Shown here: positions 35,200-41,483 of the stretch, piece after piece
Layout: each line of letters opens with the position of its first letter
Numbering within the stretch: the stretch's first letter is position 1
NCBI GenBank assembly: GCA_016213675.1
Contig: JACQZW010000033.1
Location: 62,001 to 126,000, forward strand
DNA: 64,000 nucleotides
Direction of reading: 5' to 3'
From: Acidobacteriota bacterium
Lineage (GTDB): Bacteria > Acidobacteriota > Thermoanaerobaculia > Thermoanaerobaculales > Thermoanaerobaculaceae
Program-made: the position numbers and the translations under genes
The notes under the pieces: model-generated
The model's database searches: none
Seen by the model: the letters and a program-made list of their open reading frames with translations, nothing else
What the model was told of the DNA's origin: nothing

Positions 35200-36689
35200 G
35201 ACTGGGCCTCCTCCAGCCCGAGCGCCGTCGCCATCGCGCGCACCGGCGGGGCCACCGCGTTCATCGCCGCGAACTGGGCGACACCCTGGTAGAGCAACAC
35301 CTCGCGGCCGCCGACGAAGCGCCAGCCGCGTGTCGTGGCGAGCTGCTCCAGGAAGGTCGGGACCGGACCGTAGGGCAGGTCGACCGCCACCGCGCCGGCC
35401 GGCAGTCGCAGCCCCTCGAGGAACGGCGACGACGAGCCGTCGCCGCCCGCCGGGGTCGCGTTCACCACCACGTCGAAGCACTCGCTGGCGGCGGGCTCGA
35501 CGGCGTGCACGCCGAGCTCGCGGGCGGCGGCGTCGGCGCGCTGTCCATTGCGACCGCAGACGGCGACCTCGGCCCCGGCGAGGTCGAGCGCGACGACGGC
35601 CGCCCTGGCCGCCGCACCGGTTCCGAGCACCAGCGCACGGGCGTCGCCGAGGTCGACTCCCTCCTCGAGCAGCACCCGGGTGAGGCCGTCGATGTCGGTG
35701 CAGTCGCCGACCACCTTGCCCGGGCGCGGGAGCACGGTGTTGGCCGCCCGCGCGCGCTGCGCCCGCGGGGCGAGCACGTCGCACCTCTGCGCCGCCTCCT
35801 CCTTCCAGGGCATGGTCACGGCGAAGCCCCCGGCCGGCAGGCCCAGCGCGTCGAGATCGGACTCGCCCAGCGGCCGGAGGAGCGCGCCGAGCTCGCTCAC
35901 CGCGGTCACCTCGATGGGGACGAGAATGTTGGGCAGGCCGAGCGCCCGGTACGCCGCGCCGTGCATGCGCGGCGACAGCGAGCGGCCGACCGGCGTACCG
36001 ATGACGCCGAAGACGCGCCGTGGCCGCCCGTGGAGATGGCCGGCGACGGCGAGCAGGGAGGCTGGGGTGAGCTGGCCGGGCGCCGCGGCACGCTCCTCGT
36101 CCCAGGCGGCGTAGGCGAGCGGCGCCGCGAGCAGAGGCCCGAGCAGGCGGCTGAGACGTCCCGCCTCGCCGGCCGCGAAGAGCACCGCGCGGCGCTGTGC
36201 CCGCGGCCCGCGGTCGAACGCCATGGCCAGCCTGACCACGGCAAGCGCGTCAGCGAGGGACCCGGCGGTCGGAACCAACTTGGCGAAGCGGGTGTTCGCG
36301 GCCAGGAGGGCGCCGGTGATCGCCTCGAGGTCGTCCGGCAGGCCGGCGAAGTGCCGCGACAGGATCGTGCGATCGCGGGGCACGACCGTGTCGAGGAGCT
36401 CGCTGTCGCGGGCCGCCTCGAGATCGAGGAACGCCACTGGCAAGGCGACGTTCCGCTCGAAGAAGCGCCGCCGCACGGCCGGATCGTCGGGACCGGAGCC
36501 GCCCTCGGCGCGCGACCGCAGGGTCAGGATCACGGGAAGACTGGACGCCGCGACCAGCGTGGCGAGGTCAGTCTCGGCGCCGAAGAGGTCGGCGCGCAGC
36601 TCGACGGCGGTGGCACCGTCCGGGGGCATGCGCAGCTCGTCCGCGGGCTGTCGGCCTGGCGAAGGGACGTAGGTCGCGACGATTTCCAT
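35196..36689 (-). CDS. Fused 3-dehydroquinate dehydratase (type I) / shikimate dehydrogenase
   Basis: 497 residues. Residues ~1-215 are type I AroD: VELRADLFG, VILTLRSRAEGG, LSRHFAG (catalytic His) and FAKLVPTA (Schiff-base Lys). Residues ~225-497 are AroE: VIGTPVGRSLSPRMHGAAYRALG, TMPWKE (catalytic Lys), ANTVL, GDCTDIDG, and the NADP loop GTGAAARAA. The fusion carries out two consecutive shikimate steps toward chorismate, the TrpE substrate. The ATG at 36689 has GGGGAGG nine bases upstream, buried in the attenuator hairpin. First structural gene of the supra-operon. Confidence 0.95.
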   Translation of the reverse strand: MEIVATYVPSPGRQPADELRMPPDGATAVELRADLFGAETDLATLVAASSLPVILTLRSRAEGGSGPDDPAVRRRFFERNVALPVAFLDLEAARDSELLDTVVPRDRTILSRHFAGLPDDLEAITGALLAANTRFAKLVPTAGSLADALAVVRLAMAFDRGPRAQRRAVLFAAGEAGRLSRLLGPLLAAPLAYAAWDEERAAAPGQLTPASLLAVAGHLHGRPRRVFGVIGTPVGRSLSPRMHGAAYRALGLPNILVPIEVTAVSELGALLRPLGESDLDALGLPAGGFAVTMPWKEEAAQRCDVLAPRAQRARAANTVLPRPGKVVGDCTDIDGLTRVLLEEGVDLGDARALVLGTGAAARAAVVALDLAGAEVAVCGRNGQRADAAARELGVHAVEPAASECFDVVVNATPAGGDGSSSPFLEGLRLPAGAVAVDLPYGPVPTFLEQLATTRGWRFVGGREVLLYQGVAQFAAMNAVAPPVRAMATALGLEEAQS

Positions 36690-36696
36690 AAACTCG

Positions 36697-36788
36697 AACC
36701 TCCCCGCCGGTGGGGGCGGGGAGGTTGGAAATCGCGCCTGATGTTCTCCCCGCTCCTGCCCGGCGGCACGAGCGGGGACGGACCCCGC
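36697..36788 (-). promoter_or_regulatory. Predicted His/Trp attenuator: five alternating RNA segments ending in the aroDE Shine-Dalgarno
   Basis: Minus-strand segments in order: S1 GCGGGG (36788-36783, starting right after the leader stop), S2 TCCCCGCTC (36778-36770), S3 GAGCGGGGAG (36755-36746), S4 AACCTCCCCGCC (36726-36715), S5 GGCGGGGAGGTT (36708-36697). Pairings seen: S1:S2 6 bp; S2:S3 9 bp; S3:S4 8 bp; S4:S5 12 bp with loop CCCACC. S5 contains the aroDE Shine-Dalgarno GGGGAGG (36705-36699). Logic (inference): a ribosome stalled at the His/Trp codons leaves S1 free, giving S1:S2, then S3:S4, with S5 open (ON). A ribosome reaching the stop covers S1, giving S2:S3, then S4:S5 (OFF). Only CGAGTTT follows S4:S5, so Shine-Dalgarno occlusion fits better than intrinsic termination. 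Confidence 0.8.
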
Positions 36789-36845
36789 CTACCGCCTCAC
36801 GGTCCAGTGCCAATGATGGTGGTGGCGACGAGTCTCGATCCGCAT
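36789..36845 (-). CDS. His/Trp leader peptide of the aro-his-trp operon
   Basis: An 18-codon reading frame, MRIETRRHHHHWHWTVRR, ATG at 36845 and TAG ending at 36789. Codons 8-14 are CAC CAC CAT CAT TGG CAC TGG: five His and two Trp in seven codons. The distal operon makes exactly these two amino acids. No Shine-Dalgarno precedes it; the -10 box ends eight bases before the ATG, so the transcript is probably leaderless or nearly so. The codons stand 15-36 bases before the stop, so a ribosome stalled on any of them leaves attenuator segment S1 uncovered. Established his leaders carry a His run and trp leaders tandem Trp; I know of no described leader that combines both. Confidence 0.88.
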   Translation of the reverse strand: MRIETRRHHHHWHWTVRR

Positions 36846-36853
36846 CGCCCGAA

Positions 36854-36883
36854 ACGCTAGCCGACCGCCCTCGCCCTTGTCAA
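36854..36883 (-). promoter_or_regulatory. Promoter of the aro-his-trp supra-operon
   Basis: A perfect -35 TTGACA (36883-36878) and -10 TAGCGT (36859-36854) with an 18-base spacer; CTAGCG with 17 is the alternative. The predicted start site falls at or within 1-3 bases of the leader-peptide ATG. The two tRNA genes here have similar promoters (TTGACA/TTGACG-N17-TAGAxT). Confidence 0.7.
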
Positions 36884-36890
36884 CCCCAAC

Positions 36891-37006
36891 GGGGTCAGGT
36901 CTTGTATCAAGTAGTTTGCCCGCCACAGCGGAGTTCCAACCGGACGCGGCTCACCGCACAAGGAGCCTGTCGCTCGGCCAGGTCACATAGTACAAGACCT
37001 GACCCC
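36891..37006. repeat. 116-bp element with perfect 16-bp terminal inverted repeats
   Basis: GGGGTCAGGTCTTGTA (36891-36906) is repeated inversely at 36991-37006. The termini resemble GGGGTCAGGTCTTG repeats seen with REP/MITE-type elements mobilised by Y1 (RAYT-like) transposases. The interior is non-coding. It sits between the TPP-enzyme operon end and the aro-his-trp promoter, where it could also terminate transcription. Confidence 0.6.
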
Positions 37007-37009
37007 ATC

Positions 37010-37564
37010 CTAGAGGGCGGCTCGGAAGCGGAGGGCCAGTTCCTCGGGGGACATCGGGATGCGGCGCGCCGGATCGGGGTCACGGGCGTCGACGACGAGA
37101 TCGAGGAGGGCCGGGCCGGGTGCGGCGAGCCAGGTCTCCATCCCCATCCGGGCGTGCTCGGGGGAGAAGCAACGGCGCGCCCAGGCGTAGCCGGCGCCGG
37201 CCGCCGCCGCCGCCAGGTCGACCTTGCCGGACAGCGCCGGCTGGCCCCCCGTCGTCGCGTAGCACCCGTTGTCGAGGACCAGGTGGCGGAGGTTCGCCGG
37301 CCGGAGGCCCCCGACCATCGCCAGGCCCCCGAAGCCCATGAGGAGGTTGCCGTCACCGTCCAGGGCGACGACGCGTTCCATCCGCGACATCGCGAGCCCG
37401 AGCGCGATCGACGCCACCTGCCCCATCGATCCGAGCATGTAGAAGGTGCGCGGACGATCCAGCGCGCGGTACGCCTCGCGGGCGATGGCGCCGTCCGCGG
37501 CGACCACGATGTCGTCGTCGTTGAGCAGGGAGAGGGCCAGCGCGACGGCCTCGGCGCGGGTCAC
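37010..37564 (-). CDS. TPP-binding subunit of a phosphonopyruvate/sulfopyruvate decarboxylase-like enzyme
   Basis: 184 residues from a GTG overlapping the partner stop (GTGA). LDGDGNLLMGFGGLAMVGG followed by HLVLDNGCYATTGGQ is the GDG-x(n)-N ThDP/Mg2+ motif. FYMLGSMGQVASIALGLAMS is characteristic of ComE/Ppd beta regions. With the upstream alpha subunit it makes a two-subunit non-oxidative decarboxylase of a 3-substituted pyruvate. No PEP mutase, sulfolactate or coenzyme M gene is nearby, so the substrate is uncertain. Confidence 0.85.
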   Translation of the reverse strand: MTRAEAVALALSLLNDDDIVVAADGAIAREAYRALDRPRTFYMLGSMGQVASIALGLAMSRMERVVALDGDGNLLMGFGGLAMVGGLRPANLRHLVLDNGCYATTGGQPALSGKVDLAAAAAGAGYAWARRCFSPEHARMGMETWLAAPGPALLDLVVDARDPDPARRIPMSPEELALRFRAAL

Positions 37565-38046
37565 GAGTCGGCCTCCTTCCCCACCAGCAAAACCGCCGGG
37601 CCACTGTCTCGCTCGCTCGTCTCGACGAGCCAGCGGGCGTCGTCGTCCTCCGCGCCGGCGCGTGCGTCGCGCCACGGGATGTCGAACAGGGTGAGCAGGC
37701 GGCGGACGCGGGAACCGAGGATGCGGTGCTCCTCGTAGTCGGTGTCGGCGCCGCGGTCCGAGACGAGCATGGGCAGCGGCAGGCGATACATCAGGTGCAG
37801 CGACGTCAGCACCTCCAAGCAGTAGCCGAGCCCGGAGTTCTGCATCGCGGCCGCGACCCGGCGACCGCCGAGCCAGGCGCCGGCGCACGCCGCCAGGGCG
37901 TGGTCCTCGCGCACCGCCGGGAGGAAGTCGTTGGAAGGGAGCTCGGCGCAGCCGGCGAAGAACCTGGCCAGGTAGGAGCACGGCACGCCGGCGACGAACT
38001 CCACCCCGGCCGCGCGCAGGGCGTCGAGACGGCGGGAGGCGCTCAC
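37561..38046 (-). CDS. Pyrimidine-domain subunit of a phosphonopyruvate/sulfopyruvate decarboxylase-like enzyme
   Basis: 161 residues from a GTG overlapping the stop of the upstream small gene. GVEFVAGVPCSYLARFF, then AVREDHALAACAGAWLGG (conserved ThDP-activating Glu in REDHA) and MQNSGLGYCLEVLTSLH fit the ComD/Ppd alpha domain. The two halves are split genes with a four-base overlap, as in archaeal ComDE, whereas bacterial phosphonopyruvate decarboxylase is usually one chain. Confidence 0.85.
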   Translation of the reverse strand: MSASRRLDALRAAGVEFVAGVPCSYLARFFAGCAELPSNDFLPAVREDHALAACAGAWLGGRRVAAAMQNSGLGYCLEVLTSLHLMYRLPLPMLVSDRGADTDYEEHRILGSRVRRLLTLFDIPWRDARAGAEDDDARWLVETSERDSGPAVLLVGKEADS

Positions 38047-38354
38047 TTCTTGCTCTTGTCCGGTGGCGACAGGACGCCGCGGTCGGGGGGCGTGTCGGGG
38101 GTGATCCGCGGGCTGTCACGGAGGTCCTCGCGGATGATCAGCTCGAGGAACATGTCGCGTACGCCGGCGCGGCCGCGCCGCTTGAAGACCCGCCCGACGT
38201 CGCGCGGGGACAGCTTGATCCCCGTCATGTGCTCGAGGTACTGGGTGAACACCCGCGGCCGCGACACCAGCGACGTCACCAGCAGGAGGAGCAGCACGAT
38301 CAGGGTGACGAGGAGCAGCGTCACGTACTGCGGTGGCAGGTCAACCGTCGGCAT
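38043..38354 (-). CDS. Small single-span membrane protein, unknown
   Basis: 103 residues from the ATG at 38354, chosen for GGAGGAGGGG just upstream; it overlaps the end of ftsK by 14 bases. One strong transmembrane helix near the N-terminus (YVTLLLVTLIVLLLLLVTSLV) is followed by a basic cytoplasmic region (KRRGRAGVRDMFLELIIRED) and a Pro/Asp-rich tail. Family not recognised. Coupled on both sides, to ftsK and the TPP enzyme. Confidence 0.65.
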   Translation of the reverse strand: MPTVDLPPQYVTLLLVTLIVLLLLLVTSLVSRPRVFTQYLEHMTGIKLSPRDVGRVFKRRGRAGVRDMFLELIIREDLRDSPRITPDTPPDRGVLSPPDKSKK

Positions 38355-40695
38355 CCTCGTCCCCTCCTCCGACGCCATGGGTGGCGTCCACCTCGCCGTA
38401 GTAGTCGGGCGGGACCAGCACCTCACGGCCCCGCGAGCCCTGTGACGGCCCCACCACACCTTCGGTTTCCATCATATCGAGAAGCCGCGCCGAGCGCGCA
38501 TAGCCGAGTCGAAGCTTGCGCTGGATGTACGACGCCGAGGCCTTGCGCGACGAGACCACGAGGCGCGCAGCCGACTCGTACATCGGGTCGTCGATGTCGC
38601 CTCCGCCCAGGGCACCCGGCGCGCCTTCCGGCTCCTCGAGGACGCGGGCGTCGAACTCCGGCTTGCCGAGCCGACGGAAGTGCTTGAGGACGGTGAGGAT
38701 CTCCTCCTCGCGCACGAGCGGGCCGTGGAGCCGGATCGGCCGCGAGGTGCCCGGGGCGAGGTAGAGCATGTCGCCGTTCCCGAGCAGGCACTCGGAGCCC
38801 TCGGTGTCGAGGATCGTCCGCGAGTCGAACCGGGTGCGCACCTTGTAGCCGACCCGGCAAGGGAAGTTGGCCTTGATGACTCCGGTGACGATGTCGACGC
38901 TCGGCCGCTGGGTGGCGAAGATCAGGTGGATGCCGACGGCGCGGGCCATCTGCGAAAGGTGGCCGATCGAGTCCTCGACCTCGTTCGGGCAGGTCATCAT
39001 CAGGTCGGCCAGCTCGTCGATGATCACCACGATGTAGGGCAGGGGCTTGAGGACCACGCCCTCCTGGGTCGGCAGCGCGTTGCGCACGGCCTCGGGGTCG
39101 GTCAGCAACGAGTTGTACTGCTGCAGGTTGCGCACCTTGCACGCGGCGAGCAGGGCGTAGCGCTCGCGCATCTCGCGGACCGCCCAGCGCAGCGCCTTGG
39201 CCGCCTCCTTGGGGTCGGAGATGATCGGCGTCAGCAGGTGCGGCAGCTTCTCGTACATCCCCAGCTCGACCATCTTCGGGTCGATGAGGATGAAGCGGAC
39301 CATGTCGGGCGTCGCCTTGAACAGGATCGACATGATCATCGCGTTGATCCCGACGCTCTTCCCCGAGCCGGTGAACCCGCCGATGAGCAGGTGCGGCATC
39401 CGCACGAGGTCGGCGACGAACGGCCGCCCGTGGATGTCCTTGCCGAGCGCCAGGGTAAGCGGCGAGGCGGAGTGGACGAACTTCGACGACTCGACGATCT
39501 CGCGCAGGACGATCGTGTGGCGCTCCGGGTTGGGCACCTCGATACCCACCGTGGCCTTCCCCGGGATGCGCTCGATCCGCACCGCCTCGACCTGCAGGCC
39601 GAGCGCGAGGTCCTCCTCGAGGGCCACCACCTGGGCGTATTTGACGCCCGCGGCCGGACGGAACTCGTAGGTCGTGATCACCGGGCCGGGCAACACGTCC
39701 TCGACCCTGCCCTCGACGCGGAACTCCCGGCACTTCGCCTCGACCAGCTCGCGCATTCCGGCCAACTGCTTCGGGTCGACCGGCGTCGCCGGCGGCGGCG
39801 GCATCAGCATGGTCTTCTCGGGCAGCGCCGACGCGGGCGTGTCGCGGACGAAGTCGAACGCCTCCTGGACCGCCGCGGGCTCGACCCGACGGGCCTCGAC
39901 GCGCCGCGGCGGCCGGCGCTCGATCGCCGGGCCCGGCTCCGCGGCCCTCCGCTCGGGCTCCGGCGCCACCTCGACGATCTGGGCGATCCGCCGGATCGAG
40001 AACCCCGACGGGCCCTGCAGCTCGCGCCACACCAGCGGCGGCCTGGGCGGCAGCGGCAGCCCGCGCGGATGTCGCTTGATCAGCTCCTGCCGCATCTTCT
40101 CCCGGCTCTTCTCCTGCGCCGATTTCGCCCGGCCGGCCGCCAGCTCGCCCGAGCGACGGCGGAGCCAGGTCCCGAGACCGGCGAACACCTGGGCCAGCGA
40201 GCCGCGCACGCCGAACACGACGCCCGCCAGCGCCCCGGCGAGGCAGATGAACAGGGTGCCGACCTCGCCGAGCGAGTCGTGCAGCCCGGCGGCGACCAGC
40301 CGGCCGAGCTCGCCGCCCCACTGCAGCTCGCCGCCGCGGTACGCGATCTGGCCGACGACCGCGGCGAGCAGGCCGTCGCCGAACACGACGGCGGCGCCCC
40401 AGGCACCTGCCTGCAGGCCAGGCGTTTCGACCTCGCTGCCGCGTAGCCAGCGCCAACCGACCACCCCGAAAAGGATCGGGATGGCCAGCGCCGGGACGCC
40501 GAACACGGTCACCAGCACGCCGGCGAGCGCCGCGCCGACCCGGGACAGGGCGTTGTGGACGCTATCGTTGCCGGACGCGAAGATCGACGAGTCGAGCGGG
40601 TGGTAGCTCACCAACGCGACGAGGACGAGCACGCAGGTGATGAGCACGACGTACCCCGCGAGCTCGCGCGCTATCGCCTCCCGGCTGCGTGCCAT
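38341..40695 (-). CDS. ftsK: DNA translocase FtsK/SpoIIIE
   Basis: 784 residues from the ATG at 40695, overlapping the uppP stop by one base. Four to five N-terminal membrane helices (~15-165), a charged/proline-rich linker (~165-300), then the motor: alpha domain, Walker A GGFTGSGKSVGINAMI, Walker B PYIVVIIDELADLMM, and ATQRPSVDIVTGVIKANFPCRV. The C-terminal gamma winged helix (YESAARLVVSSRKASASYIQRKLRLGYARSARLLDMME) reads chromosome polarity. It moves the terminus region through the septum at division. Confidence 0.97.
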   Translation of the reverse strand: MARSREAIARELAGYVVLITCVLVLVALVSYHPLDSSIFASGNDSVHNALSRVGAALAGVLVTVFGVPALAIPILFGVVGWRWLRGSEVETPGLQAGAWGAAVVFGDGLLAAVVGQIAYRGGELQWGGELGRLVAAGLHDSLGEVGTLFICLAGALAGVVFGVRGSLAQVFAGLGTWLRRRSGELAAGRAKSAQEKSREKMRQELIKRHPRGLPLPPRPPLVWRELQGPSGFSIRRIAQIVEVAPEPERRAAEPGPAIERRPPRRVEARRVEPAAVQEAFDFVRDTPASALPEKTMLMPPPPATPVDPKQLAGMRELVEAKCREFRVEGRVEDVLPGPVITTYEFRPAAGVKYAQVVALEEDLALGLQVEAVRIERIPGKATVGIEVPNPERHTIVLREIVESSKFVHSASPLTLALGKDIHGRPFVADLVRMPHLLIGGFTGSGKSVGINAMIMSILFKATPDMVRFILIDPKMVELGMYEKLPHLLTPIISDPKEAAKALRWAVREMRERYALLAACKVRNLQQYNSLLTDPEAVRNALPTQEGVVLKPLPYIVVIIDELADLMMTCPNEVEDSIGHLSQMARAVGIHLIFATQRPSVDIVTGVIKANFPCRVGYKVRTRFDSRTILDTEGSECLLGNGDMLYLAPGTSRPIRLHGPLVREEEILTVLKHFRRLGKPEFDARVLEEPEGAPGALGGGDIDDPMYESAARLVVSSRKASASYIQRKLRLGYARSARLLDMMETEGVVGPSQGSRGREVLVPPDYYGEVDATHGVGGGDEDADG

Positions 40696-41483
40696 CACCA
40701 GACGTCCAGCGCGGCGAGCAGCACCGTGAGCGCGGCCAGCGGCAGCAGGTACCAGGCGAAGAGGTGGAGGCGTCCGTGGTGGACGAGCCGCCGCACCAGC
40801 AGCAGCGCGGCGAACCCCGTGACCGCGGCGGTCGCGGTACCCGCCAGGGTCTGCGGCAACACCTCCCGGATCGCGCCGAGCTCGCTGCGATGGACCCACC
40901 CCTCGACCACGGCGGCGCCGAGGATCGCCGGCACCGACAGGAGGAACGAGAAGTCGGCCGCCCAGCGCCGCTGCAACCCCGACCACAGCCCGGCAGCGAT
41001 CGTCGTGCCGGAGCGCGACATGCCCGGGAGCAGCACCACGACGCCCTGGGCCACGCCGACGACGGCCGCGGCACCCCAGGTCATGGTCGGCCCGTCGAGG
41101 GTTCCTGCGCGGTTCCGGACCGCGATGAGGATCCCCGCCGTGACGACGAAGCCCACGGCGATGAGCAGCGGCCAGCGCACCGCCTGCTCGGCAAAGTGGC
41201 GGAGCGGGACCGCGAAGACCGCCGTCCCGAGCATGGCCAGGACGAGCTGGCCGCCGAGCCGGACGGCGTACCGCTCACGGAACGCCTCGACGATCCGCCG
41301 CCACTCGAGGGCGAGCACGGCGAGCACGGTCCCGAGGTGCAGCGTCACGTCGAACACGAGGCCGGGCTGAGTGAAGCCCGGCATCAGGGCCTGGGCGAGC
41401 GCCAGGTGCCCCCGCGAGGAAACCGGGAGGAACTCGGTGAGGCCCTGGATCGCGCCGAGGAGGATCGCTTGCCACGTCGTCAT
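40695..41483 (-). CDS. uppP: Undecaprenyl-diphosphatase
   Basis: 262 residues, seven to eight membrane helices. The two family motifs are intact: QGLTEFLPVSSRGHL and LLPGMSRSGTTIAAGL. It recycles undecaprenyl pyrophosphate for peptidoglycan synthesis and confers bacitracin tolerance. It starts directly after the RNase J-like stop codon, in the rsmA-rnj-uppP-ftsK operon. Confidence 0.96.
   Translation of the reverse strand: MTTWQAILLGAIQGLTEFLPVSSRGHLALAQALMPGFTQPGLVFDVTLHLGTVLAVLALEWRRIVEAFRERYAVRLGGQLVLAMLGTAVFAVPLRHFAEQAVRWPLLIAVGFVVTAGILIAVRNRAGTLDGPTMTWGAAAVVGVAQGVVVLLPGMSRSGTTIAAGLWSGLQRRWAADFSFLLSVPAILGAAVVEGWVHRSELGAIREVLPQTLAGTATAAVTGFAALLLVRRLVHHGRLHLFAWYLLPLAALTVLLAALDVW

Noticed and set aside
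36697-36726. The 12-bp hairpin before aroDE as a plain Rho-independent terminator of the upstream operon
   Set aside because: It lies downstream of the promoter and leader peptide, lacks a T-run, contains the aroDE Shine-Dalgarno, and has perfect alternative partners. An attenuator explains it better.
36697-36883. T-box or other riboswitch for the his/trp operon
   Set aside because: No T-box consensus or specifier stem is visible, and the His/Trp codon run already explains sensing.
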